From Thomasclavelia sp. (lineage in GTDB: Bacteria; Bacillota_I; Bacilli_A; Erysipelotrichales; Coprobacillaceae), in assembly GCA_028749475.1 (NCBI GenBank), contig JAQVWN010000003.1, forward strand, positions 62,001-126,000: DNA of 64,000 nucleotides. Direction: 5' to 3'. Both the position numbers and the translations under genes were made by a program. Under the pieces are notes generated by a model. That model searched no databases. It was not told the DNA's origin and saw only the letters and a list, made by a program, of their open reading frames with translations. Of this stretch, positions 26,800 to 36,332 are shown piece by piece (position 1 is the stretch's first letter; every line of letters begins with the position of its first letter).

Positions 26800-27900
26800 A
26801 TGAAATGTCCTAGATGTAAAAATGAAGATCCTAGTTATATGGATGTTAAAAATGGAGTTGTGTATTGTCGAAAGTGTATTTCATATGGAAAAACACCAAC
26901 TAAAGTACCATCTCCTATTTTAACCTTTAAACCTTGTGATTATCATTTAGACTACCAACTTACCTCAGCTCAACAAGCTATGTCTGATTATCTAGTTAAA
27001 AGATACATTGATGGCCTAAACACCACAATCAAAGCTGTCTGTGGAGCTGGTAAAACAGAGATTGTTTATGAGGTGATTAAAAGAGCTATTAATTTAAAAC
27101 AACGAGTATGTTTTAGCTTACCTCGAAGAGAACTGGTGGTTGAATTATCTAATCGGATCAAAGCTCAATTTATAAATCTTTCTATTTGCGAGGTATATGG
27201 AGGAAATACCGATAACCTTGAAGGCCAGTTTGTGATATGCACAACACATCAACTTTATCGTTATCCCAATACCTTTGATTTACTAATACTAGACGAAATG
27301 GATGCATTTCCTTATTGCAATAATGATATTTTAAACAATATCTTATATCAAAGTATCAAAGGAAATTATATCTTTATGTCAGCTACAACCTCAACGTATG
27401 ATAACTCTTTATCAAAAAGATATCATCAAGGATTAGTTCCAGTACCAAAGTGTATTAGACTACCTAAAGGTTTAATGTATTTATCCTGTATTTTAAAACT
27501 AAAGAGTTTTAAAAAGAAAGGGAAACCAGTATTAGTGTTTGTCGCTAGAATTAAGGATACTACTTTTATTAGTAAACTTTTACAAATGGTAGGTATTACT
27601 AATAAAGTAGTTACTTCTAAGATAAAGGATAATGATAAATCATTATCTTTACTTAAAAATAGAAAAATAGATTGTATTGTTTGTACAACAGTATATGAAA
27701 GAGGTATTACTGTTGATGATGTTCAAGTTATTGTTTTAAATGGTTCTCATCCCGTCTTTGACAAAGATACTTTAATCCAAATATCTGGAAGAGTAGGACG
27801 AAAGGTTCCTCATACTACCGGTAAGATTATAATCTATACAGAATCTAAGACTAAAGAAATAATAGAATGCATAAATACCATTACTCAAGACAATGCTTAA
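26800..27900 (+). CDS. comFA: ComFA-like DNA translocase/helicase
   Basis: 366 residues. ComFA is the cytoplasmic ATPase that helps pull single-stranded DNA into competent Gram-positive cells. N-terminal four-Cys zinc site (Cys3, 6, 23, 26), Walker A GAGKT with Lys85, the ComFA-type DEMDAFPY box, the MSATTS motif and QISGRVGRK. ATG 26800 is preferred to the TTG at 26788 because GGTGAT lies between them. Shorter than Bacillus ComFA (~460). Its 3' end overlaps comFC by 34 bases. Confidence 0.9.
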   Translation: MKCPRCKNEDPSYMDVKNGVVYCRKCISYGKTPTKVPSPILTFKPCDYHLDYQLTSAQQAMSDYLVKRYIDGLNTTIKAVCGAGKTEIVYEVIKRAINLKQRVCFSLPRRELVVELSNRIKAQFINLSICEVYGGNTDNLEGQFVICTTHQLYRYPNTFDLLILDEMDAFPYCNNDILNNILYQSIKGNYIFMSATTSTYDNSLSKRYHQGLVPVPKCIRLPKGLMYLSCILKLKSFKKKGKPVLVFVARIKDTTFISKLLQMVGITNKVVTSKIKDNDKSLSLLKNRKIDCIVCTTVYERGITVDDVQVIVLNGSHPVFDKDTLIQISGRVGRKVPHTTGKIIIYTESKTKEIIECINTITQDNA

Positions 27901-28493
27901 TATGTCATAAAGATAAAGAAACTGGTAGTAGTCTTTATCATTTCATTTATAAATCACCAATATGTATAGATTGTTTAAATAAGTTTGAAATTGCAAACTA
28001 TCATGGGCATTTAAATGGTTATAAACTAACAATCCTTTATCAATATAATGATTACTTTAAAAAACTATTATTTAATTATAAAGGATTATATGATTTAGCT
28101 TTAAAAGATGCCTTTGTTTCTCAATTTGATTTTAGTAAGTATAAAAAGCATTTAGTAGTAATTGCTCCAAGTAATGAGGAAGATAATATTAAAAGAGGGT
28201 TTAATCCTAATTTAATGATTGTCAGAACTTTTTCTAAAAAAATCTTTACTGGTATTTATAAAACAAGTTTTTATAAACAAACTAGTAGTAAAAATAGAAA
28301 AGATGTTAAAGATTATTTGGCAATCAAAAAAGGAGAAGACCTAAGAGGTAAAAGACTTCTTATCTTTGATGATGTTACAACTTCTTTATCTACATTAAGA
28401 GCTATTATTAGTCTATGTGAAAAGTTCTCACCTAAATCAATTGAGATTCTAGTTTTAGCAAGTCATCAACTTGATCAAATTAGTAAAATATAG
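27867..28493 (+). CDS. comFC: ComFC-like phosphoribosyltransferase-fold protein
   Basis: 208 residues. Zinc-finger-like Cys pairs near the N-terminus (CLICHK, CIDC), then a PRPP-binding-type motif LLIFDDVTTSLSTL. ComFC partners ComFA in DNA uptake and is also kept in non-competent species. The start at 27867 lies inside comFA, which implies coupling. The usual VDDVxTTGaT signature is degenerate here (DDVTTSLSTL). Stops with TAG. Confidence 0.85.
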   Translation: MHKYHYSRQCLICHKDKETGSSLYHFIYKSPICIDCLNKFEIANYHGHLNGYKLTILYQYNDYFKKLLFNYKGLYDLALKDAFVSQFDFSKYKKHLVVIAPSNEEDNIKRGFNPNLMIVRTFSKKIFTGIYKTSFYKQTSSKNRKDVKDYLAIKKGEDLRGKRLLIFDDVTTSLSTLRAIISLCEKFSPKSIEILVLASHQLDQISKI

Positions 28494-28558
28494 ATACTAC
28501 ATATATTAACCACTAACCTATATTTGAGACTTTGATTTAACCGCAATTTATAATATTT

Positions 28559-28590
28559 ATAGGCAAAGTTTTTAAGCTTTGCCTATATTT
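28559..28590 (+). terminator. Intrinsic terminator after comFC
   Basis: ATAGGCAAAG / CTTTGCCTAT stem with an 8-base loop and a T-rich tail. Confidence 0.85.
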
Positions 28591-28599
28591 ATTTATTAG

Positions 28600-28628
28600 T
28601 TGGAAATGGCCTTGTTAAGTGCTATAAT
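28600..28628 (+). promoter_or_regulatory. secA promoter
   Basis: TTGGAA, 17 bases, TGC-TATAAT; the same -35 as pfkA. Confidence 0.75.
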
Positions 28629-28659
28629 ATCATAGACTTAGACTATAAAGGAGTAAAAT

Positions 28660-31359
28660 ATGGCTAGTAAAAAAGAAAAAATAAGACAAGATTTAAAGAA
28701 AAAACAAGCCAAAGAAGGATTGAATCCAGAAGCTGCAATTAATATTGTGGATTTACAAGATCAATCTGGTGAAGATATAGTTGTAGAAGACTTTGATGGG
28801 GAATATAAGGGAAAAGTTATTCCATTTAATACAAAACCTCAAAAAGAGAAAAAAGGTCTTACTGCAAGAGTAAGAGGTATCTTCGATGATGAAAGAAGAG
28901 AATTAAGACAATTATCTAAGATGGCGGACGAAATCTTAGAATTGGAACCTACTTATGAAAAAATGAGCGATGAAGAATTAAAAGCTCAAACAGAAAAATT
29001 TAGAAAAGAACTTGAAGATGGTAAAACTTTAGATGACATTTTGGTTGATGCATTTGCAGTTGTTAGAGAAGCAAGTTGGCGTTGCTTAGGACTTAAAGCC
29101 TTCAAGGTTCAAGTAATGGGTGGTATTACACTTCATAAAGGTGATATCGCTGAAATGAAAACTGGTGAAGGTAAAACATTAACTTCTATTTTCCCAGTAT
29201 ATTTAAATGCTTTAGATGGTAAAGGAGTACATGTTGTAACAGTCAATGATTATCTTGCTGGCCGTGATGCTGAAGATAATGGTAAAGTGTTTGACTTTTT
29301 AGGATTAACTGTTGGACTTAATAAACGTGAACTTTCACCTGAACAAAAAAGAGCTGCTCATGGTTGTGACATTACATATACTACTAACTCTGAATTAGGA
29401 TTCGATTATCTAAGAGATAACATGGTAACTAGTTTAGAAGACAAAGTATTATGTAAAGGACTTAACTATGCTTTAGTCGATGAGGTTGACTCAATCTTAA
29501 TCGATGAATCAAGAACACCATTAATTATTTCTGGTGGTAAAAAGAATACAGCTGCGTTATATATTCAAGCAGATAAATTTGTAAAAACATTAAAAGAAGA
29601 AAAGGACTACGAAGTAGACCTTGAAAGTAAAACAGTTGCCTTAACATCTGCTGGTATTGCTAAAGCTGAAAAAGGATTTAAGATTAGTAACTTATATGAT
29701 ATAAAACATACATCATTAGTTCACCATATCAATCAAGCCTTAAAAGCAAATTATGCAATGACTAGAGATGTTGAATATATGATTGCCACTGAAGATGGAA
29801 GCCGTGATATCAATAATGCACAAATTATGATCATTGATTCATTTACTGGACGTGTTATGCCTGGAAGAGCATATTCAGATGGTTTACATCAAGCAATTGA
29901 AGCTAAAGAAGGAGTTCCTATTAAAGAAGAAACTGTTACTAGAGCAACAATTACTTACCAAAACTTCTTCCGTTTATTTAATAAACTTGCCGGGATGACT
30001 GGTACAGCTAAAACCGAAGAAGAAGAATTCTTACTTATCTATAACATGCGTGTTATTGAAATTCCTACTAATGAACCAGTAATTCGTGATGATAGACCAG
30101 ATAAGATTTATGCTAAAAAAACTGATAAATTTAAAGCCCTTTGTGATGAAGTAGAAAAAAGAAATTCATATGGTCAACCAATTCTAATTGGTACTGTTGC
30201 TGTAGAAACTTCTGAATTATTATCAAGAATGCTTACTCGTCGTCATATTAAACATAACGTTTTAAATGCCAAGAACCATGCCAAAGAAGCTGAAATCATT
30301 GCTCGTGCTGGACAAAAAGGTGCGGTAACTATCGCAACCAATATGGCAGGGCGTGGAACTGACATTAAACTTGGCGAAGGTGTTCCCAAAATTGGTGGAC
30401 TTGCTGTCATTGGTTCTGAAAGACATGAATCTAGACGTATTGATAACCAATTGCGTGGACGTTCTGGACGTCAAGGTGACCCAGGATATTCTGTATTCTA
30501 TGTATCATTTGAAGATGACTTGATGCAAAGATTTGGTGGCGACAAGATGGATAGCTTCACTAAATACTTAGATGAAGACACTGCTATTGAATCAAAAGTA
30601 GTTTCTCGTGCTATTGAAAGTGCTCAAAAACGTGTCGAAGGACAAAACTTTGATTCTCGTAAAAACATTCTTCAATATGATGATGTAATGCGTCAACAAC
30701 GTGAAATCATGTATAAAGAACGTGATGATATCATGGCTCAAGATAATCTTGATGATATTGTTAAAGGAATGTTTGAACAAGCAATCGAACTATCAATTAA
30801 AAGAGCTACTGATCAAGAATCAAGACATCAAGATATTGATGTAGCAGCTGTATGTGATTACATTGCTAAAAACTATATGCTTCTATGTACTATTGAACCT
30901 AAACATACTGAAGTAATGGAACATAATCCTGAAAAACTTCGTGATACATTAACTGAAGTAGTAATGAATCAATATGAAGCTCGTTTTAATAAAGATTTAG
31001 AACCAGCTGCAAAATTAAGCTATGAAAGAAGTATTCTTCTTGGAGTAATAGATTATACTTGGATCAATCATATTGATGCAATGACTAAACTTCGTAATGG
31101 TATCTATTTAAGAGCATATGCTCAAAAAGATCCATTGAATGAATATACAGAAGAAGCTTTCTATATGTTTGAACAAATGACTAATTCAATTGCTGAAACA
31201 ATTTCTCAAAACATTGTCCATTTAGGTATTAGACCAGGCAGTGAAGAAGAAAATAAAATTCCCCATTTAAACATGGAATTAACTTTTAAAGATGATGATT
31301 CTAAAAAGAAACATAAAGTAAAAGAATCAAAAAAAGAAGAAGTTAAAGCTGAGGATTAA
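28660..31359 (+). CDS. secA: Protein translocase ATPase SecA
   Basis: 899 residues. Drives preproteins through SecYEG. Walker A MKTGEGKTL (Lys172), VDEVDSILIDE, GRVMPGR, GTDIKLG and QLRGRSGRQGD are intact. Two oddities. About 65 Lys- and acid-rich residues precede the point (RVRGIFDDERRELRQL) where SecA proteins normally begin. The C-terminus ends in a Lys/Glu tail without the zinc-binding Cys motif. The start is firm (AAAGGAG seven bases before ATG). prfB overlaps the stop by one base, the usual Firmicutes secA-prfB order. Confidence 0.97.
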   Translation: MASKKEKIRQDLKKKQAKEGLNPEAAINIVDLQDQSGEDIVVEDFDGEYKGKVIPFNTKPQKEKKGLTARVRGIFDDERRELRQLSKMADEILELEPTYEKMSDEELKAQTEKFRKELEDGKTLDDILVDAFAVVREASWRCLGLKAFKVQVMGGITLHKGDIAEMKTGEGKTLTSIFPVYLNALDGKGVHVVTVNDYLAGRDAEDNGKVFDFLGLTVGLNKRELSPEQKRAAHGCDITYTTNSELGFDYLRDNMVTSLEDKVLCKGLNYALVDEVDSILIDESRTPLIISGGKKNTAALYIQADKFVKTLKEEKDYEVDLESKTVALTSAGIAKAEKGFKISNLYDIKHTSLVHHINQALKANYAMTRDVEYMIATEDGSRDINNAQIMIIDSFTGRVMPGRAYSDGLHQAIEAKEGVPIKEETVTRATITYQNFFRLFNKLAGMTGTAKTEEEEFLLIYNMRVIEIPTNEPVIRDDRPDKIYAKKTDKFKALCDEVEKRNSYGQPILIGTVAVETSELLSRMLTRRHIKHNVLNAKNHAKEAEIIARAGQKGAVTIATNMAGRGTDIKLGEGVPKIGGLAVIGSERHESRRIDNQLRGRSGRQGDPGYSVFYVSFEDDLMQRFGGDKMDSFTKYLDEDTAIESKVVSRAIESAQKRVEGQNFDSRKNILQYDDVMRQQREIMYKERDDIMAQDNLDDIVKGMFEQAIELSIKRATDQESRHQDIDVAAVCDYIAKNYMLLCTIEPKHTEVMEHNPEKLRDTLTEVVMNQYEARFNKDLEPAAKLSYERSILLGVIDYTWINHIDAMTKLRNGIYLRAYAQKDPLNEYTEEAFYMFEQMTNSIAETISQNIVHLGIRPGSEEENKIPHLNMELTFKDDDSKKKHKVKESKKEEVKAED

Positions 31360-32465
31360 TGGAGTTATATGAAATAAAAAATGGGCTTGATAAAGCCCAT
31401 TTATTAATGGAAGAATTTTATAAATTTGCTTCTATTAGTGAAAAAGAAAGAGAAATTGAAGGACTTACTATTCAAACATTAGAAGAAGGATTTTGGGATG
31501 ACAATAACAAAGCTCAAAAGATTTATGATAATCTAAATGGAATGAAAAAAGTTACTGATGAATATCGATCTTTACAAAAGAAGTTAAGTGATTTACTAGA
31601 TACTTATACAATGGTAAAAGAAACTGATGATACTGATTTTAAAGATATTCTAGAAAGTGACTATGAATCATTTTCCAATGAACTAGATGAATATGAAAAG
31701 ATTTTACTTTTATCTGATAAATATGATTCTCGTAACGCTATTATGGAAATCCATCCGGGAGCAGGTGGAACTGAATCTCAGGATTGGGCAGAAATGTTAT
31801 TTAGAATGTACTTAAGATATTCCGAAAAAAAGAACTTTAAATTTGAAGTTCAAGAATACCTTGATGGTGATGTAGCTGGTATTAAATCAGTTACTATACT
31901 AATTAAAGGATATAATGCTTATGGAATGTTGAAGAGTGAAAAAGGTGTTCATCGTTTAGTAAGACTTTCACCTTTTGATTCATCTAATCGAAGACATACA
32001 TCATTTGCCTCTGTCGATGTTATACCTGAATTTGATAATGATATTGAGGTGGAAATAAATGATGAAGATATTCGAGTAGATACTTACCGAGCTAGTGGGG
32101 CTGGGGGTCAACACATCAATAAAACCGATTCAGCTGTTAGAATTACTCATTTAGCTACTAATACAGTTGTGACTTGTAAGTCTCAACGTTCGCAACTTCA
32201 AAATAGAGAACAAGCGATGTTGATGTTAAAGAGTAAACTTTATCAGTTAATGGTTGAAAAACAAGCTAAAGATATTAAAGAAATCCAAGGTGAACAAAAA
32301 GAAATCGCTTGGGGATCTCAAATTAGATCTTATGTTTTACATCCTTATTCATTAGTTAAAGATAATCGATCTAAGTATGAATCTAATAATCCTAAAGGAG
32401 TATTAGATGGTGATTTAGATGATTTTATATATGCATTTTTAAAGACAAAATTAAAGGAGGAATAA
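31359..32465 (+). CDS. prfB: Peptide chain release factor 2
   Basis: 368 residues in one uninterrupted frame. Releases peptides at UAA and UGA. The SPF codon-recognition tripeptide is at Ser204-Phe206 and GGQ at 249-251. Most bacteria have a programmed +1 frameshift at an internal UGA near codon 25; none exists here, the region reading EEFYKFASISEKE. A perfect 10-bp hairpin (31379-31402) lies 21 bases into the gene. Coupled to secA by TAATG; yitT follows after one base. Confidence 0.95.
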   Translation: MELYEIKNGLDKAHLLMEEFYKFASISEKEREIEGLTIQTLEEGFWDDNNKAQKIYDNLNGMKKVTDEYRSLQKKLSDLLDTYTMVKETDDTDFKDILESDYESFSNELDEYEKILLLSDKYDSRNAIMEIHPGAGGTESQDWAEMLFRMYLRYSEKKNFKFEVQEYLDGDVAGIKSVTILIKGYNAYGMLKSEKGVHRLVRLSPFDSSNRRHTSFASVDVIPEFDNDIEVEINDEDIRVDTYRASGAGGQHINKTDSAVRITHLATNTVVTCKSQRSQLQNREQAMLMLKSKLYQLMVEKQAKDIKEIQGEQKEIAWGSQIRSYVLHPYSLVKDNRSKYESNNPKGVLDGDLDDFIYAFLKTKLKEE

Positions 32466-32466
32466 T

Positions 32467-33327
32467 ATGGAAAAATTTACATCACACTTAAAAAACACAA
32501 TAATTATTATTGTTGGTAATGCGATTTTGGCGTTTGGAATTTGTGCATTTATTACTCCCAGAGGAATAATCGTTGGCGGAACTTCTGGTATTGGATTATT
32601 TGTTAAATACTATACTAATATTCCAATGTACATAACTGTTTATACTGTTAATATCATTACTTTTATTTGGGGTTATGTTGCAATGGGAAAGAAGTTTATT
32701 GCTGGTACTCTTTTAAGTACCTTCCTATTTCCAACATTCCTTACTTTGTTTCAATATATTCCTGGAATAGAATCAATAACTAAAGATATGCTTTTATCTT
32801 GCTTATATGCTGGTCTTTTTACAGGAGCAGGTATTGGACTTGTTTTAAGAGTTGGAGCTAGCACCGGAGGAGTAGATATTCCTCCAGTTATTATTCATCA
32901 AAAAACTGGATTCTCTGTGCCGGTAATGGTTAATGGATTTGATGCAGTAATTCTATTACTTCAATTTCCATTTTCAACATCTGAACAAATTCTTTATGGA
33001 ATTGTTGTGTTATTAATTACAGGACTTGTCATGGACAAGATGATGAACTTAGGACAAGTTAAAGCTCAAATAACAGTTATTACTCCTAAATGGGAAGAAA
33101 TTAAAACTCTTATTGGATCAGATGTTGATCGAGGAACAACTCTATTAAATATCACTACTGGTTATATGATGCATGATTCAAATGCTGTAATGGCCGTAGT
33201 TGATAAGAGGGAAGTTAAACCAGTCTTAGATATTGTTAGGAATGTTGATCCAACCGCCTTTGTGATTACTAATGACATTCATAGTGTTCACGGACGTGGA
33301 TTCACACTTCCAGATATAGACCTATAA
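32467..33327 (+). CDS. YitT-family membrane protein
   Basis: 286 residues. Five or so membrane segments in the first 180 residues (e.g. IIIIVGNAILAFGICAF), with the family motif GxxxGIGLVLRVGASTGGVDI, then a cytoplasmic DUF2179 domain (AQITVITPKWEEIK ... DIHSVHGRGF). The transported substrate is unknown. It starts one base after prfB, using an AAAGGAGG ribosome site inside prfB, and ends the secA-prfB-yitT operon. Confidence 0.9.
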   Translation: MEKFTSHLKNTIIIIVGNAILAFGICAFITPRGIIVGGTSGIGLFVKYYTNIPMYITVYTVNIITFIWGYVAMGKKFIAGTLLSTFLFPTFLTLFQYIPGIESITKDMLLSCLYAGLFTGAGIGLVLRVGASTGGVDIPPVIIHQKTGFSVPVMVNGFDAVILLLQFPFSTSEQILYGIVVLLITGLVMDKMMNLGQVKAQITVITPKWEEIKTLIGSDVDRGTTLLNITTGYMMHDSNAVMAVVDKREVKPVLDIVRNVDPTAFVITNDIHSVHGRGFTLPDIDL

Positions 33328-33331
33328 AATC

Positions 33332-33356
33332 AGGAATACAAATGTATTCCTTTTTT
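33332..33356 (+). terminator. Intrinsic terminator of the secA operon
   Basis: AGGAATAC / GTATTCCT stem, AAAT loop, six T. Confidence 0.9.
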
Positions 33357-33370
33357 ATTTGTATAATCGT

Positions 33371-33399
33371 TTGAGGTTAAACAATTAAAATAGTAGAAT
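33371..33399 (+). promoter_or_regulatory. Promoter of the surface-protein gene
   Basis: TTGAGG, 17 bases, TAGAAT. Confidence 0.55.
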
Positions 33400-33418
33400 A
33401 AATTAAAGGGGAATCAAA

Positions 33419-35902
33419 ATGAGAAAAATAGGGATATCAATATTAATAGCATTCTTAATGATTATCAGTTTGGGAAACGTAAATAGTGTATTTGCCAAAG
33501 AAGCGGTTGATGTAACTCTTCATTATGTTAATTCAGACAATAATGAACAAATTGCTTTAGACTACAATATTCGGGTTTTCCCTGGAACTTCATTTACTCA
33601 TGAATCACCAGAAATTGATGGTTATGAATTAGATGATGCAAATAATAAAACAATTACTGATATAGCTACTAAAAATGAAACAATCAATGTTTCATATCAT
33701 CCAAAAGTAGTTAACTATAAGGTTGTTTGTCAACTTCAATCAGATAAGAAAATCTTTACTGATTTTCAAACAGATACTTATACTGCCAAAGCTAATACCA
33801 CTCAAAAAGTTTTCACACCAACATTTGATGGATACACATTAGACACAGTCGATACAAACTTATATATATCAAGTAATGGTGATAGTGTTAAATATTTAAA
33901 ATATCTTAAAACTAAGCAAGTTACATCTTTATACTTTTCAACTGGGGGAGGAACTACAATTAATCCCTTAGTCGGTAAAGAAGGGGCCACTCTTACTCCT
34001 CCTTCTAATCCAACTAAAGAAGGATATACATTTGATGGTTGGTTAGTAGATGGAGTAGATACTACAATTCCAACAACATTTCCTGACTTAGATATGATAT
34101 TTAAAGCTAAATGGATTGCCAATGATGTAAATTATAAAGTGAATTATTATCAAGAAAAAGTTGGTAGTAATGGAGAATATACATTAAAAAGCACTACTAC
34201 TTGTACTGGTAAAAGTGGAAGTAAAACTGCAGTTGCTAGTAAAATAACTTGTGGCCTTGAAGATGATTATAAGTACTATACATATAGTCATGAGGATGAA
34301 CCTAAAGAAATTAATGGTGATGGTTCAACTGTTATAAATGTTTACTACGATTGTGCAAACGTTAGTGTAACTGAGTCATATGTTGATGATAATGGTAATA
34401 ATCAAAAAGTAAAAACTTTTACTGGTAAATATGGAAATATTTATGATTTTGTTAGTTTTAAAGATGTCTTAGATGATTATCATAGTAAAGGTGGAACTAA
34501 ACAATATATCGCTAGTCCAGGGTGGCTTGTTGACTCTACTAATAAGCAAACATTAGAATTAAATAGTGATGTTGTAAGTGTAGTAGATGGTAAACTAGTA
34601 GTTAACTATACTACTCAATTAAGTGATAAAAAAACAATTAATTACTATGAAAGATATTATGAAGAACAGTTAGATGGTTCTTATAAACAAGCGTATACCT
34701 TAGCTTGTACATTTTTAACAACTGGAGTTACTGAAAATATCACTACTACTCCAACTGGTTATATTTATAAGGACTATCGCTTAGCTGATCAAATTTATGA
34801 TGGTAATGATGATTCAACTCTAACTTATAGTGCTTGGGATACCAGTCCAGCCTTTGGCTTTGGTGATGCTAATCTTGCTGATATTCGCCTAAATAGAACT
34901 TCAAATAATATTACTTATATTAATGGTTCAACAACTATTGCTACTAAATCTTATAAGTATGGTCAAAATTTTGATCTTAATAGTGATGTTGATGTAAGTA
35001 GTCTTACACCCTTATCTACTGGATATGAATTTGATGGTTGGTACTTAGATAATGGAACAAAGTTAACTAGTACTGATACCATGGGAACTAGCGATATTAC
35101 AGTTCACGCTAAATGGAAAAAACCAGACATCAAAATAGTGTTTGATGGTGATAATGGTAATCCTAAAACAGAAACAACTGGTGAAAGTGGATCGAAGGTA
35201 AAAGAACCAACTGCTCCTATTAAAGAAGGATGTACATTCCTTGGATGGTACTACCTAGATCCTGTCAGTAAACTATATACTAGGTATAACTTTGATGCTC
35301 CAGTTGAAACTAATGTAACATTAGTAGCTAAATATGACCCACCTCAAACAGTTATTGAATACACAGTATATTATACTTACAATGGTGGTGAAAAAGTCCC
35401 TATTGGAACTGATCAGGCTGGTGAAGGTACGTATATTACTGTAGTTGCTCCAGACTATAAGATGTTAGGTATTGAAAATTTAGCTTTTCCTGATAAATTA
35501 AGTCATTCTTTAGCTTTAGATTCAACTAATAATGAAATAGTATTTAATTATTATTCTCAACCTCAATATACTTATACTATTAATTATCTTGATACCAATG
35601 GTAATAAACTAAAAGACTCATATACATTTACTTCAATGTATGCCTACCTTTCTTATGAAGAAAGTATTCCAGGTTACTATTTAAAAGAAAATGATACATT
35701 AAGTGAATATAATCAAACAATTAATTTAGTTTATAGTAAAGATACTAGCATTGTAATTAATAATAAAGCTAATCCAACTACTAATACTGTTAATGGCTTA
35801 AATATTCATACTGGTGATAATACAAGTATCCTAGTAAGTCTCATTGGTTTAATTATTACTGCAAAGATATTAATCTCTTATAAGATAAAAGAAAATAAAT
35901 AA
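33419..35902 (+). CDS. Secreted repeat-containing surface protein
   Basis: 827 residues. Cleavable signal peptide (basic RK, hydrophobic core, VFAKEA). MucBP-like modules (VTLHYVNSDNNEQI; YTINYLDTNGNKL) alternate with Listeria-Bacteroides/Flg_new type repeats (GYTFDGWLVDG ... FKAKW; GYEFDGWYLDNG ... VHAKW; TFLGWYYLD ... LVAKY). The C-terminus has NIHTGDN, one hydrophobic helix and KIKENK, which is the layout of a sortase signal but without LPxTG. Likely anchored on the cell surface with an adhesion or binding role. Monocistronic. Confidence 0.85.
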   Translation: MRKIGISILIAFLMIISLGNVNSVFAKEAVDVTLHYVNSDNNEQIALDYNIRVFPGTSFTHESPEIDGYELDDANNKTITDIATKNETINVSYHPKVVNYKVVCQLQSDKKIFTDFQTDTYTAKANTTQKVFTPTFDGYTLDTVDTNLYISSNGDSVKYLKYLKTKQVTSLYFSTGGGTTINPLVGKEGATLTPPSNPTKEGYTFDGWLVDGVDTTIPTTFPDLDMIFKAKWIANDVNYKVNYYQEKVGSNGEYTLKSTTTCTGKSGSKTAVASKITCGLEDDYKYYTYSHEDEPKEINGDGSTVINVYYDCANVSVTESYVDDNGNNQKVKTFTGKYGNIYDFVSFKDVLDDYHSKGGTKQYIASPGWLVDSTNKQTLELNSDVVSVVDGKLVVNYTTQLSDKKTINYYERYYEEQLDGSYKQAYTLACTFLTTGVTENITTTPTGYIYKDYRLADQIYDGNDDSTLTYSAWDTSPAFGFGDANLADIRLNRTSNNITYINGSTTIATKSYKYGQNFDLNSDVDVSSLTPLSTGYEFDGWYLDNGTKLTSTDTMGTSDITVHAKWKKPDIKIVFDGDNGNPKTETTGESGSKVKEPTAPIKEGCTFLGWYYLDPVSKLYTRYNFDAPVETNVTLVAKYDPPQTVIEYTVYYTYNGGEKVPIGTDQAGEGTYITVVAPDYKMLGIENLAFPDKLSHSLALDSTNNEIVFNYYSQPQYTYTINYLDTNGNKLKDSYTFTSMYAYLSYEESIPGYYLKENDTLSEYNQTINLVYSKDTSIVINNKANPTTNTVNGLNIHTGDNTSILVSLIGLIITAKILISYKIKENK

Positions 35903-35942
35903 AAAACAAGATGGATGGTTATTTATCATTCATCTTGTTTTT
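35901..35942. terminator. Bidirectional hairpin between convergent genes
   Basis: 12-bp stem AAAAACAAGATG and complement, A-run on one side and T-run on the other, overlapping the end of the minus-strand zinc-ribbon gene. Confidence 0.8.
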
Positions 35943-36326
35943 ATGTTTAACAGCTAGTAAATGATTAGTCTTTGCTTTCTTTTTAATAGCTATTAATTGG
36001 TTTTGAAGTTTGGTGGCTTCCTCTTGTTTTTTTCTTTTCTCATTATAATAATTAGCTAAAGTATTAACAGATTCACTAAGTTCTTGTTCAGATTGAAAAG
36101 AAGGATGAGGGAGTTTTTGATATTGATCAAAATCAATCCAAAATTCAACATGTCCACATTTAGGACAATAACTACAACGTAGTTCGTAGTTATTTTTCTT
36201 AAGATTTTGATCCTTAACAATGATTTCTAAATAACTTAAGCCATTATTACCACGATCATCTATATAAGCATTTTCTTTTAAAACTGTTCCACAATTAGGA
36301 CAGATTCTAGACCCTATATTTTGCAT
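35919..36326 (-). CDS. Zinc-ribbon protein of unknown function
   Basis: 135 residues. Two CxxC pairs (CPNC near residue 9 and CPKC near residue 54) form a likely zinc ribbon, followed by an acidic linker and a Lys-rich coiled coil (QEEATKLQNQLIAIKKKAK). No relative recognised. A perfect TATAAT (36333-36338, minus strand) ends seven bases before the ATG, so the message seems leaderless. Stands alone and convergent with the surface-protein gene. Confidence 0.7.
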   Translation of the reverse strand: MQNIGSRICPNCGTVLKENAYIDDRGNNGLSYLEIIVKDQNLKKNNYELRCSYCPKCGHVEFWIDFDQYQKLPHPSFQSEQELSESVNTLANYYNEKRKKQEEATKLQNQLIAIKKKAKTNHLLAVKHKNKMNDK

Positions 36327-36332
36327 ATAGAC

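Noticed and set aside
31359-31460. Programmed frameshift in prfB
   Set aside because: The frame is continuous through the region where the CUU-UGA site would be.
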